A stretch of DNA of 64,000 nt from Apostichopus japonicus (GCF_037975245.1 NC_092582.1:3223001-3287000); one strand, 5' to 3'; counted from the stretch's first letter, positions 47,203-58,873 are shown. Notes: a model not told the origin generated them from the sequence alone. Numbers and translations are program-made.

Positions 47203-50169
47203 CTGAAGACAACCTCCACCCGCATCCACATGCCATAATTCAACAAACATTGTCAGACAGAGATAAAAAACAGAAAAAACCTCAAATCTTATATTTTATC
47301 ACAATAAACATCCATCGCAATGGTGCGTTATTACAGTCTTACAGTTTCCCATTCGGACTAGAAGAGGATAGGGTCTCATGGTGTGTTTGGATTGTTTAAA
47401 CAGTGAATTTCTATTCTTGGTTATTTATTTAGTTGGTGCAAAATGATGGAACAATAATGAGAATAGTATTAAAACTGTATCAAAGACTTTCTACTTTCAG
47501 CAAAAACCCTTAAATGGTGCGATTGTAAATAGGTTTTTACAGATTAGATCAATTTTCATTTCCCTTACTTTTTTTCTCCCCCTCCCCCCACCTCCCCCTT
47601 CCCTCTTTTTGCTCCTGTTTGCATTGCTTTTCAATATCTCTTGTTTTTTTCTTCTCTGTAGAGGGAGGGAGGAGAGAGGAGAGAGGGGAGGGCGGTTGTT
47701 TTTTTTGTAAAAACATCTGGCTTCTTCAGCTCCCCTCCCCTTTCTTGTATTGATACTTGTACCATCTTTCTGTTTCCCTCATGTGGAATTTAAACTATTT
47801 AAAGTGAGTTTTGATAAAGTCACTGTGTTAAATCAAAACTACACAGTATGAAATGTTTCCTAAAAGGAATGAGGGCGGTATTGAAGAACATAGCATGCAT
47901 AGACTTTGGATGTGTGACTGATTCATTCACTTTGGCTTCGGCTTTGAGTACAATGCTTCTCTATGCTGCCATGTTGGACGAATCTAACCATATATAGTAA
48001 TTAGCATCTTTGCTTTCCGCAGTCCCCCTAACAATTTTGCAAGGTCGGTTAGAGTGACTCTATACTTTCCCTATCGGGAAACCAATAAAAAGGATAAATA
48101 ATTTTGTAACCCTTTCAAGAGTTTTAGACAACTATTAATTGGTGGGTAAAAAATTGAGAAAGTTAACATCACATTGATTGTCAGTTTATACAAATTTCTC
48201 AATTTTTTCATTTAATCAAAGTTACTGTCTTACTCATTAATGCATAATTTTGTAGATATTTCTTTAAAGCGACAAAGTGATTTTTAACTGAATTTCTTCT
48301 TTGTATTTTGGTCACATATTTTTCAAGCACATCAATTTGAAAATAAAATTTCCATATTTCTTTGCTGAATGGGGATTGGGGGGGAGGGTGGGTCAGGATG
48401 GGGAGGGGTGCCAGTAAAAAATGTGGTACCCTGGATACTATTTAAACAGGGATCACATCCTACTTTCAGTTGATACAACCAAGAAGTGAACATGGAGGAA
48501 TGGGATTTTCAAAAGTAAATTGATCTTCCTTAAAAGTTGTGATAGTTATCTCAAAAAATTGGTGTGAAATCTAGTAAATTATTAAGGTGATTGAAACAAA
48601 GAGATTTTCCTCACTAAAAAATATTGTCACAATTATATTATCAAGTATTAATTGTACCCCATTGAACTGCTTTAATTTTACACTGAGTCACATGTAGCCC
48701 CTAATTTTGTTTGATTTCCTAGTCATTGTCTTACAATAGGAAGCTTCATTAACTAAGCATTTCCTGTTCCTATTTTCTATGAGTTTCCTCAATATAATCC
48801 ACAGTTCACAAGTAGTAGAGAATGTCACATAAAAACAAACCAAGTTTTACAACTATGACATTGAGACTTTTGTAGGCCATTTCAAAGGGAATTTTTCTTC
48901 TTTAATTTTTGTGTATTTTCAATATTATTTGATACTAACCCCCCCCCCCCCTCCAATGACAAGGCAGTTCCATTGACTAACAGCTCAAGCAGGAGTGACA
49001 AAAGAGGGTACGTGTCAATCATGGGAGGGGAGGGGAGGGGGAGGGGGGAGAGGAGGGGAGGGGGACACAAAGGTTGAAGGGCAGTTGGATATGTCACTTT
49101 GATCTGAGGAAGCAAAACTACAAATTCACCTTTCCAAAAACGGCCCAACAGAATGGAAACTGTGAATGCATTCTGACCCACAAATTTTTTCAGGTTTTGA
49201 ATATTTTTCAACAGAAAACACTTTTTTATTACCATTTCTTTTTAAAGTTCTTTAGCCCTGAGCTCAGATCAATTAGGGGCTGCATTAATAATGGGATCAA
49301 GTAAAATTATGTTCTCATTTTCGTGAGAGATATACTTAAAGGCAAATGGTGAAGTAAGAAAGGCAGTTTTGATGACATAATTTTGCCCCGGGCCTGAGCC
49401 GGCCTATTAATGCCCCTAAGTCATCAGGTTAAATCCCTCCACATCTACAAGCAAATATCAGAAACTCAGTGTGTTAATTGACATCATGGCCAATCTTGAT
49501 CTGTCAGTGGATGGGGAAAAAAAACAGAAAATATTTCTAAATTATGGTAGTATAAAGTTGACATCATTATGCAAATTTCTGACAGGGCTTAAAAATTAGG
49601 GATCATGTGGTCTAGTTCATCTTCCCACATTTACAAGAGCCTTTAATGCTGCTCTTATATTATCTTATCATTACCATTATTATGAAACAAAATGGAAGAT
49701 TTCCTCATCATGGAATAAGAACCTTTCTTAATTTGAATCTTATTTTTTAAGGCAGTAGATACTCTGTCTATAAAGTGTATAGTGTGTAATTATGTTGTAG
49801 AGATTAAAAATGTGAATCCTTCATAGCAAACTTAATGTATTCAAAGCAAACATGTTTTGAAAGGTTTTGTTTCTTTTCCCCTCTCGTCCTTCTATAGCCA
49901 TTCCCAACAGCTTTTTCATTTAATAGGAGTGTTAGCTCTGTGAGAGATCAAAAGTCCCTTGTCATAATATAATTAGGCATTTACCTTGATGAGAATCTTT
50001 CCATGGAATCACACAGACAGGAATCTGTCCATGGAATCACACATACAGAGCAATGTATAACTGCTACATGTCAAATTATCATCGTATAGCAAGTATCAGG
50101 AAATATCTATCCATTGATGCTTGTAAACATGGTTGATTATATCACACCTTGATCACTTAATCACTGAGC
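47203..50169. other. Non-coding stretch with G/C-rich runs
   Basis: Polypyrimidine or polypurine tracts lie at 47575-47610, 47660-47695 and 48378-48412, and a C run at 48940-48951. A strongly G-rich tract at 49023-49070 could form quadruplexes. Plus- and minus-strand frames here are low-complexity or chance. Confidence 0.4.
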
Positions 50170-50757
50170 ATGTCGGATAGACGAGACTCAACTTACTACT
50201 ACTACTTGACTTCTGTAATGGCCTCTTTTATGGCCTTTCCAACTGCGAGAAAAAAAAAATTGCAACAAGTCGAAAATATGGCTGCAAAGTTAGTCCTGGG
50301 GTAGGGATCTAGACCTGATAGTTCCATGACCTGTTTAAAGAAATTACATTAGCTTCCTGTTACACTTCTTGTTCAGTTCAAGATTCTTAGCGTTGTTTAG
50401 AAGTGCTTGAATGGACAAGCCCTGGAATGGTACGTACGCAACTTCTCTATTTAGGCACTGGCAGGAGAGTGCTGAGTTCTAGTGCTAAGACAATTATACC
50501 AACTGTAGGTCCAATTGCCAAACTTTTGGCGAGTGTTAGTTTGCTGTTGCGGGTGGGTCCCTGAACGAGCGTCCAGGTGAAATGCAAGGTGCCAAAACTA
50601 TTGAGCAGTTTAAATCCAAACTTGAAACTTGGTAATCTTATAGGTTTTAGATCTTATTCCTACTCCCTTTTTCGGTACTTTTGTCTCGAATCCCTCGTTT
50701 CTAACAGAGCATACGATAAACTCTTGGTTGAGGGCGCTATATTAAATACATAATAAT
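50170..50757 (+). mobile_element. CR1/L2-like LINE ORF2 C-terminus and tail (dead)
   Basis: The plus strand retains LDFCNGLFYGLSNCEK, a degenerate alanine/alanine-lysine region, FKEITLASCYTSCSVQD-type sequence and KCLNGQALEW. Together these match the usual end of CR1/L2 ORF2 (LDYCNxLLYG..., LHWLPV..., YKxLNGxAP). The tail reads gggcgctatattaaatac and then (AAT)n. Several frameshifts and stops are visible. Confidence 0.75.
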
Positions 50758-51037
50758 AATAACAGCTTCATAGCAACTCATGGATTATCCAGTTAAATAC
50801 ATCCATGGTTCTTCATATGTCAAGTACATACACAGCACTGAGTCACATATCTAGAATCCAGAATGTGCCATAATAGTTTCTAAAGATTAATAATTCAAAA
50901 CTGATCAATAATCAGTCAATGGTCAATAGTCGTTACATAATTCGCAATTAAAAATTAAACAAATGTTTTTGTTACCACAAAAGTGATTTGCTTCAGGTTC
51001 AATATGGCAATGACAGAATACTATACTATATAATCAT

Positions 51038-51110
51038 AATAATAATAATAAATGACTTATATAGTGCCAAATCAGTAGACAAAAGTCACTGCTCAAGGCA
51101 CTCTAGGTAA
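51038..51110 (-). mobile_element. LINE 3' tail fragment
   Basis: On the minus strand, ttggcactatataagtcatt followed by (TTA)n. This is the tail structure of the LINE ends at 1071, 2661 and 50170, with a different sequence. Confidence 0.5.
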
Positions 51111-51685
51111 TCCCACAGCAAGAAGTTTGAATCCAAATCCCAATCAACTATTATTGCTTATCAATTCTTTCACCATTAGAAACAAGTCTCAACATGGAAA
51201 TTGTTGAACAGAAAAGAAGAAAAAAAACAGTACAAAGGAGTTAAACATTGAATATTCTGCTCTTACGTAAACCTAAAGAAAATGTCATTCTACTTTATGC
51301 TGAAAGAAATGAGATAATATAAGTAATGTATCTCTCTCAACAAGTTCTGCTACCTCAGGCCTAATTCTCCATCTTTCTGCATTAACTCCTGGTCTTTCTG
51401 TCTCACCATCCTACACCCTCCCTCTACCCCCCCCTCGCCCCCCCCCTAACCCGCTTCCACTTCAAAACCCCACATTTGAATCAAACTGCAAATATGGAGG
51501 ATCAGTATTACAAAGTCTTCACACAATGCCAGAAATACTCCTTTTATTTGAAAATACTGAAAGTTTATATTTATTTTCCTTTGTGGTTAAAAAATGTCAT
51601 GTGTGTAATGTTTGATGTATATATAATGACAACAAAAAATATACAATCTTGGTGAACAGTCAATCTTTAGGTTCAAAGAACTTAC
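51111..51685. other. Non-coding stretch
   Basis: C-rich runs lie near 51427-51450. No gene was seen. Confidence 0.35.
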
Positions 51686-51801
51686 AGCAGTGTAAAGACT
51701 ATTAAGTTCATTTGTTGATTTTTGTCGCAGGAAGGGCCGATACATCCTGAATTTGTGACAGGTACAGGTTGTTAAATTATTTTTGACAAGTTTCTCACTA
51801 T
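51686..51801 (-). CDS. CatSper-like gene, N-terminal-side exon
   Basis: Thirty-eight codons follow two split-codon bases. The acceptor has a good pyrimidine tract (ttctttcttggctagcag|ATAG) and the donor is CACTGCT|GTAAGT. The peptide is SEKLVKNNLTTCTCHKFRMY followed by RPFLRQKSTNELNSLYTA. It joins the exon at 58874-59110 in phase 1. The CTC motif and the sequon (NLT) suit an extracellular protein. That it belongs to this gene rests on strand, phase and style only. Confidence 0.5.
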
Positions 51802-52362
51802 CTGCTAGCCAAGAAAGAAGCAACATCAAAAGTACAAAGTTGCTAAAATCATGCTAAAGACCTTACAGAAAAACACTAATCCAGTGAAATGTATGATCAT
51901 TGATTAGTGTACATATATTTCAACATATTTTTGATTAAATATTTGATCAATTGGAACATAAATTTAATAAAATTAGTTTTTTTTATGGTTGGATAATCCA
52001 AACTAGCGATATATATGCCAAAAAAGACAAACAGATTATTTCAATTTAGATACCATAAAACCTCATTCTTGGACAACCAAATTCCTATTTTTCTCACATT
52101 GTTCTTGGTACAATCTCAAGGAGTAATTTAGTCTTCAAATTTTGTGTAGCAAATTTGAAGGCTCTGAAATTTGTTATAAACCCTTGGACTTTGCCCATTT
52201 TTTGCCCATTTTGCATAGAATTCTGCATAGCATTTTGAAATGTAATAAGGGATTAATTATTCCCTAAATCTGCCCAGCTTCTTTTAACATCAGTCTAACA
52301 CATAGGTAATGACAAATAACTGACCGGGACTTTATTCAGCATCGACAAAACAGATATTTAAG

Positions 52363-52739
52363 CAGTGGCGGAGCGTCCATACAGTCAGGGGGGGGCGGAT
52401 GCCCCCCTGATGGTTTCAAATGGACTGCTGGCGCCCTTTCAGCTCTTTACCACTTTTTAATTATTCACGATTATTGACCTTTTTATTGCGCTCTCATCTA
52501 CCTATTGACATTTGTCACATTTTGTTGGTGTAATTTGGCGATGACACCTATTTATTCTTCGTTTATCTGCAAATTAGCCAGGCCCGGAAAGGGTCATTTC
52601 CGGCGATCTGGGGAGTATCTTTACTGAAATTTTTTTTGTACGCTACGAACCTGTGGTGGCGCTCCGCTAAGATAGTGTCGAAAGCACCCCTACAGACCAT
52701 TCTCGCCCCTCCTGACCAATACCCCTAGCTCCGCCACTG
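52363..52739 (+). mobile_element. hAT-type MITE, copy C
   Basis: The 377-bp element runs from cagtggcggagcg to ctccgccactg, with a perfect 8-bp target duplication tatttaag at 52355-52362 and 52740-52747. It sits inside the upstream copy of a duplicated segment of the fibrinogen-related gene. Confidence 0.92.
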
Positions 52740-52808
52740 TATTTAAGGTGAAGATTCTAAAATGTGAACTTTTATGAAAACTGTTATTTTTCCCTCCTTT
52801 TCCCTCAG

Positions 52809-52852
52809 GTACTCTCTGGAAGGAATGCAGTGTTGATACAGCTATTAGCTAT
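52809..52852 (+). pseudogene. Duplicated start of the fibrinogen-related gene's signal-peptide exon
   Basis: After a copy of the same polypyrimidine tract and cag acceptor, the bases repeat the start of the exon at 52982 with few changes (VLSGRNAVLIQLLAM) and then meet a stop (taa) where the duplication ends. It could still act as a decoy acceptor. The repeated block is about 165-170 bp; its upstream part (from 52306) is split off by MITE copy C. Confidence 0.75.
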
Positions 52853-52981
52853 GTAATGACAAATCATGACAAATATCTGACCGGGACTTTATTCAGCATT
52901 GACAAAAGAAATATTTAAGGGTGAAGATTAAAAATGTGAACTTTTATAAAAACTGTTATTTTTCCCCCCCTTTTCCCTCAG

Positions 52982-53234
52982 GTACTCTCTGGAAGGAACA
53001 CTGTGTTGATACAGCTATTAGCTATGTTGGCGTGTCTTTGTCATGCCAGACCGCGAGATATTTCATCCAAATTACCAAACACTGTCGATCAACAAATGTC
53101 CGATTTATTCATCACAATGGCGGGCAGACTCAGCATCTTAGAAGAAGAAGTGAAAGACTTAAAGAAAAAACAAATGGAATTAGAGAAAAATCAGTACAAC
53201 GGAGGCCCATATTGTAATTCAGCAAATACGATAG
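52982..53234 (+). CDS. Fibrinogen-related secreted protein, signal-peptide and coiled-coil exon
   Basis: The acceptor is tttccctcag|GTACTC and the donor CGATAG|GTAAGT; 84 codons plus one base. The peptide starts VLSGRNTVLIQLLAMLACLC, giving a hydrophobic core and a likely cleavage site after CHA (before RPRD). It continues with a charged heptad-like stretch (LSILEEEVKDLKKKQMELEK) that should form a coiled coil for multimerisation. The only ATG inside the exon (53024) would leave too short a signal sequence, so the initiator Met must come from an upstream exon joining in phase 0. The end phase fits the exon at 55284 exactly. Confidence 0.8.
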
Positions 53235-53745
53235 GTAAGTGGAATGCCGAAAAAAGGACACATCGTCCTGACATATCTCGCTATCAGGATATAGAATTAT
53301 CCCTTTTCTTCCCCCCTGTTCTCTCCTTCAGTAAACTCTGCCTCCCCTTCCCCCCTCCCCCTGGGCATTCCCTATATGCCCCAGCCCCTCACCCAATCAA
53401 TCAATGGAAGCCCATATTGCAGCACATTAATATGGTATGGAGATGAGCAAAAGGAAGCATTGTTTCGACGTCAGGTTTAGCTACCAGAAAGTAAAATTAA
53501 TCCCCCCCCACATCTTTCCTCTGATTCTACCTCCTGTTCACAATGTCCCCACCCAACCCTCCCTGTATTGCCTAAGCCCTCACCCTTTCAGTTAAAAGGA
53601 GGTCCATATTGCAACATAGCAAATATGATTTAGGTAAGGAGAATTGGAAAAAAATCCATGTTTCAATACCATGAAAATATGATTTAGGTAAGGAGAATTG
53701 GAAAAAAATCCATGTTTCAATACCATGAAAATAGAATTATTCCTT
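53201..53745 (+). repeat. Degenerate tandem copies of an exon edge and donor site
   Basis: The last 30 bases of the exon at 52982-53234 (ggaggcccatattg...) and part of the following intron recur at 53406 and 53609. The third copy has kept a good donor (TTTAG|GTAAGG). A 52-bp block from this copy (gatttaggtaaggagaattg...) is itself duplicated at 53627 and 53679. Confidence 0.7.
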
Positions 53746-54529
53746 CAATATCACCTTACCCTGCCTCTCAGTATCCTCTGCAACCTCCCCCCTTTCCTTA
53801 CCCTCTTTGTATATCCTAAAAGCTAAAAAATTACATATAATATATAAAGGTAAGTAAAATGAGCATGTAAGGATAAATCCTAACTACCAAGCCTGACAAA
53901 TGAAAATCAGCATAGTCAAAGTTCTTTCATCTTCATGCCTGTTGATCCAATCTAGGAAATTAAATTACTTTGTGCACGGATGTCATAGCTCCAGGTACCT
54001 TGTAAGTCCCCTCCTAGTAACTGCTATCCAAGCAGAATCCCTTGGCATAAACTTCTGCATTCAATTTGATCTTCACATGGATTAACAATGTTTTACAATG
54101 TTGGATACTTCCTTATATTACACCTAAATACATAAACCATTTATCGATAACATTTTACCACACGCTGTTACTCGACATAATCAAACTGAAACTTCTGTCA
54201 AAACGGTTAAATTTCTTTCCGTACACTCTGCAGTGTGTCTTCACTGAGTTGAAATGACAGATATAATAATAATAATAATCGTAATAATAATAATAATAAT
54301 AATATATGGTATTCAACCCAAGTTGGATCATTAAGTTTTCAAAGCTGACAAATTTTGGTCTTTATTTTTGTTGGAAAAACTTGGTCAGTTGTGTAATTAA
54401 CAAGGTGCCTAGAGTGTTCAATGGAATAGCAGCAGTTTAATAACCAGAACATGAAACAGCCAACTCAATATGTGTGCTCTCTAATAACTGTGATCACCAT
54501 CATTTAACTTATAATTGCACCTTTCAAGA
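53746..54529. other. Intron of the fibrinogen-related gene
   Basis: The block contains (AAT)n at 54263-54302. The frames at 53900-54257 have no domain. Nothing else was seen. Confidence 0.4.
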
Positions 54530-54836
54530 GGATAATAATAATAATAATCAGGCAATTAGTTTTAGTAGGCTTAAGCGTCCACAAATGTGGGAGAACCCCG
54601 CAAGGGCTTATGGATTACAACTTACACGTCAGGTGGCTTCCAATTCAACATCTTAGCTCAAATTTGGAATCATTTCCACTTTAGAAAGGCATTTCAGATG
54701 GGAAAATCATAGATTGCTCTTGGATGAAAAACCCACCTTATCATGACCCGGCCGGGTATTGAACCCGGAACCTCCCGATTGCTAAGCCCCATTGCTTCAA
54801 ATGCCACCGCCTTTATCCACTCGACCACAGAAACAG
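54530..54836 (-). mobile_element. tRNA-derived SINE, family 2 (near complete)
   Basis: On the minus strand the head reads gtggtcgagtggataaaggc, a long variable arm, then ggttccgggttcaatacccg. A body with gataaggtgggtttttcatc follows and it ends in (ATT)n. The internal plus-strand frame with MTRPGIEPGTSRLLS is the familiar chance peptide of an antisense tRNA head. Confidence 0.75.
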
Positions 54837-55283
54837 TACAATGTTGGAAATCAAATAAAAATTATAGTTTCTCCTGCTATATTTTCTTTTGCACTCATGT
54901 GAGAATTAATTTCAATCCTAGTAAATCATTGATTTATCAAAAGATATAAAAAATCAAACTTTTGCCTTTGAGAAGGTGTCATTAGTATAGCCCCAGGTAT
55001 GGTGTTCATATTTCATAAAGCAATTTTACTACTCCCTCAAATCATTTTGCCTCACTGAGACATTTAAATGTCTAATTGAACCCCATCTCAATGTCTGAGA
55101 TTTTGGAGACCATGAACCTCCAGGGAAGAACTAAAACCAATTTGTAGCCTGTTGCTCTTTGGGGGGTGGGAGGGGGGAGAAGGGGAACAATACTGATGGG
55201 CTTTAATTGAGAACTTTGTAATGTTAAGAGGTTCTATTAATAGGCAAATAAAACATCACAATCTCTTTTGCTTCCTTGAATAG
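54837..55283. other. Intron with a MITE-like piece
   Basis: Bases 54975-55090 share cctcactgagacatttaaatg-like sequence with the element at 39685. A G-rich run lies at 55159-55180. Confidence 0.4.
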
Positions 55284-55951
55284 ATGGGCCACCGCCTCTC
55301 GACTGCGCGGAAATTAGGAAGCGGAACCTCTCGGCTCAAAGTGGTGTATACTTTATAAAACCACGCGGCACACTCGACCCCTTTAAGACGTACTGTGATA
55401 TGGACAACAGAGGTCACGGGTGGACAGTTATTCAGAGGAGAGTTGACGGATCTGAGGATTTCAATCGAAACTGGAGAGAGTACACGAGAGGTTTCGGAAA
55501 TTTGACTTCGGAATTCTGGCTGGGACTGGACTCCATGCACAATCTTCTACAACAATATCCGTATAGGCTTATGGTAGAATTGGTCACTTGGGACGGTAGT
55601 AAACTCTTGGCAGAATACGCAGGATTCATGTTGGGAAATAAGAAAGGAAACTACCGGTTGAGACTGGATAGTTTCATCTCCGGGAATGCTACGGACGCTT
55701 TAGAGTACCACGCGGGGAGTCCTTTCACGACGGTGGACAAAGATAACGATGATAGCAGTGTGAACTGTGCTGTGGTGCATCATGGGGGTTGGTGGTTTAA
55801 GAGCTGCGATAGGTCAAACTTGAACGGTTTGTACCGGACTAATCCCCATTATAATGGGCTATGGGACGATGGCATCGAGTGGAAGGAAGAAGATGGACCG
55901 CCGTTTTACTCGTATCGAATGACTGTCATGAAAGTAAGACCGATGGAATAG
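55284..55951 (+). CDS. Fibrinogen-related secreted protein, fibrinogen C-terminal domain exon
   Basis: A single exon encodes the complete domain and the stop (TAG at 55949). The acceptor is ccttgaatag|ATGGGCC; the split codon gives Asp and the 221 residues start GPPPLDCAEIRKRNLSAQSG. Landmarks are YCDMDNRGHGWTVIQRR, EFWLGLDSMHNL, the calcium loop DKDNDDSSVNCA, GGWWFKSCDRSNLNG and MKVRP near the end. Four cysteines stand at the two usual disulphide positions. In animals such proteins bind acetylated or other sugars and act in recognition of microbes or in signalling (ficolin-, tachylectin- or angiopoietin-like). Which role applies here cannot be told. The usual aromatic residues of the terminal loop are partly replaced by KEEDGPPF. 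Together with the exon at 52982 it gives at least 306 residues. Confidence 0.95.
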
Positions 55952-58299
55952 GGTCAAAACACGGGAACACAAATTCCAATCATGTCAAGTCGACAGTGCT
56001 GCGAAAAATGAAGAGGGTGCATGGATGGGTGCATTGACGAGGGCTATAAACCCATATGAAAGTGTTACCTATTGAAGATGAGTGAAAAGAAGCCTAAAGG
56101 AATTCGATATAAAACTATTCCTTCGCCATGCTTGATTTTAGTTTGCAATCTTGATTTTTAACGACACATGCACCTTTGAAAACAGCTTCACGTAAAATTG
56201 TTATACCCAAGATATTGGAATGACTTTTGAATCGTGTGTTCCTGTGGCTTAAAAGTGAGAAGAATGATATGACAAGGTCTCATCTACACTGTACGTGCCA
56301 ATCACGCATGCAATCAACAACTTGACCATCGAGTGAATACTGCAATCTTTTGTGTGCGGGGATTTAACGACCAGTACAAGAGGCGTGCGTGTTCCTGTTC
56401 CTGTTCGGTTTCTTATATTTTATGTGTTTTTGACAAGGGTGACTCCAGCAGATTGCATGTGAGCACTGAAACCATGTCAGAGCAGTTGACAAACAATTAC
56501 TGTATTCTGTCATCTTGATAAAACAAAAAAGAAGCTTTTAACAAAGGAAGAACAAATGGCATAAGAAGTTTAATTAAATGCTTTTAAGTTTTGTAAGTAC
56601 TCCTGCTAGAGTTAAGGTATTATTGACTCAAAAAGGAATGTAGGTGATTCTTTTAATTTCGATACAGTAAACATCTTATTTATCAAATGAAATTTATTTA
56701 TCTTCATGATGTTAGATATTCAGCAATCTTCAATTACCTACAATTGTCTTCAATAGTCTTCAGATAATGTTGATGGTTTGGTTTATCAGTTGTCATTCGT
56801 AATTAGATTTTAACTTTTGTAAAATATTTGCTAAAGTTAGTCGGTGGGATTGGTGAACAAGAGAAAAATAGGAGAAAGTGAGAGAGCTAATCCAGATTAT
56901 GTACACCCGATTATTTTACTGATAATATTTAACCGCCAATGTCAGACAAAAAACACAAGGAAACCGATATAATTTTCTAGGAATCTTAGAATTATGGGTG
57001 GTTTTAAATCAGCAAACCGCTACAATGAGGTGACTTTTACATTTACAGGAAGGAAAAAAAAAGCAACCTTAAATAGATACTGTACCATTTTATAGACTTG
57101 TTCCTGCTTACTAGGTGATAATTGGCCCCCTACTCCAAACTTTTATCAATTTTATGATAAAAAATGTTCATGTTAATTTAATCCACATGGTTGGTACATT
57201 GCTCTAAGTAATTAAAGTATATCACACATGGATGATATTTCCATGCAGGAATATTAGATTAGCAGCAGTAGCCTATATCAATGATCTGCTTCCTCTGGTT
57301 ATGTAATTACTATTTAAAAACATGTTTTTTTAAGTACTTCAATATGTATGTCACATATATTCAAACTATTAATGTGCACGGCAGCACATCTCATGTGTGA
57401 GTACATTAACTCATGTGACTGGAGTTTGAAGTACTTTATTAAAGGTGCAGTATTATCTACAACTTTTTTTGTACCATTCCAGTAATATCAACATTTTTCT
57501 CCTCTTTTTCTGTAAATATATGTATATGCATCGCATTAATATTCATGATCTAACTATATTGTACATTGCATGCATTTAGTATGTATGTCTGTGTTACCAT
57601 ACTAGCTTCATTTTGTGTGTTCAGTGACAAACGGTATAATGATATCCGAGCGTTCTAGTATCATGCAAATACTGTCCCCTTGGAAACAAAGTGAAATGTT
57701 AGAAAACTTGAATTAGTTGGATAGTTAATTAACAAATATTTAATGCTACATAAAGCCATACAGAATGGAAAATATTGTAATAATTTCTCTATATCGTGCA
57801 TATATATCTTAAAAGAGTAGTCTATAATACCCATTAAGTTAGGTATTATGTCAACATGAGTGAAATTACATTATGTAGGAACATACAAGTAACATCTTAA
57901 GAACCTGGTTGTTTTCATCTGTTCATTTCCCCCCCTGCCCACCCTTCCCCTCTCCCGCCCCACCCCATCCTCAACCCACAAACCAAAGATAGAGATAACC
58001 CAAACTTGGTTTTACTTGCCCTAGTTTTATAAGTCAAATTTCCACTCGTAAAATTACCTAACCAATATGAAGCTTGAGAGAAAATTTTCAATGACCTGCA
58101 ATTTATTAATTACAAATTTCCTTCCCAGGGTGGTACACTTATAAAGCTAAATATGAATCTCTCTGCATGAACCTCCCAAGGTTTTGCTCACCAAAGGCAG
58201 CAAGTTTAAATCAAATTAAGTCCTTACTGCAAGACAGAAATTCCCCATCCACACATCAAACACTGCTTTATCAGAAGGTGGTTCTAAATTGAGATTCTG
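55952..58299. other. 3' flank of the fibrinogen-related gene and host intron
   Basis: The 3' untranslated region should start here, but I see no clear AATAAA close to the stop. C-rich runs lie at 57930-57965. No other exon has good support. Confidence 0.4.
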
Positions 58300-58620
58300 T
58301 TTGGTAAAAAAAACCTCTTCTTCCTTATCCTCCCAACTCCTATCTCCTCCTCATCCCTTTCTTCATGACCCTCCCAACCCCTCTCTCCCCTCCACCCTTC
58401 TCTTCTTCCTGACCCTCCCAACCCCTCTCTCCTCTCCACCCTTCTCTTCTTCCTTACCCTCCCAAACCCTCTCTCCTCTCCACCCTTCTGTTCTTCCTGA
58501 CCTTCCTGACCCTCCCAACCCCTCTCTCCCCTCACCCTTCTCTTCTTCCTAACCCTCCCAACCCCTATTTCCTCCTCACCCTTCTCTTCTTCCTGACCCT
58601 CCCAATCTCTCCCTCCTCCT
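58300..58620 (+). repeat. Pyrimidine minisatellite of about 44 bp, seven units
   Basis: The unit contains cttcttcctgaccctcccaa and cccctctctcc. The long frames on both strands (Ser/Pro/Leu-rich and Gly/Arg/Glu-rich) are repeat artefacts. Confidence 0.85.
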
Positions 58621-58873
58621 CACCAGCTCTGATATAACACTTGAACAGAGTGTCATCATTGGCTGGGCATACATTAGTCGATGTAATTTATGCATCGAAT
58701 TTGTTGCCGAAAAGTTGTTCTTTCTCAATAAAATGTTACAGCCTGGAAGTAGTACCATTCCAGAGATGTGTGTTTTGCAAATGGTGAACAGAAACAATTA
58801 AAATTGGTAGGAAAAGTTTAATTTAAGATTATCATGTAATGAAAAGGTGAAATGGTGCTTCTAAGGTTTGTAC

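Noticed and set aside
54743-54949. Plus-strand frame beginning MTRPGIEPGTSRLLS
   Set aside because: This peptide is the well-known chance translation of the antisense strand of a tRNA-like B box in SINEs.
55256-55629. Minus-strand frames of 65 and 94 residues opposite the fibrinogen domain
   Set aside because: They are shadows of the plus-strand coding exon, whose domain is unmistakable.
58284-58552. Opposed frames, one Gly/Arg/Glu-rich and one Ser/Pro/Leu-rich
   Set aside because: Both come from the same 44-bp pyrimidine minisatellite, and a mirror pair of open frames is expected from such sequence.
58617-58760. Minus-strand exon candidate (GCNILLRKNNFSATNSMHKL, then HRLMYAQPMMTLCSSVISEL) with donor GAGCTG|GTGAGG
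   Set aside because: It starts in a phase that fits the exon at 58874 but ends in phase 0, which does not fit 51686-51801; the direct join of those two exons is simpler. It abuts a pyrimidine minisatellite that supplies the donor bases by chance.
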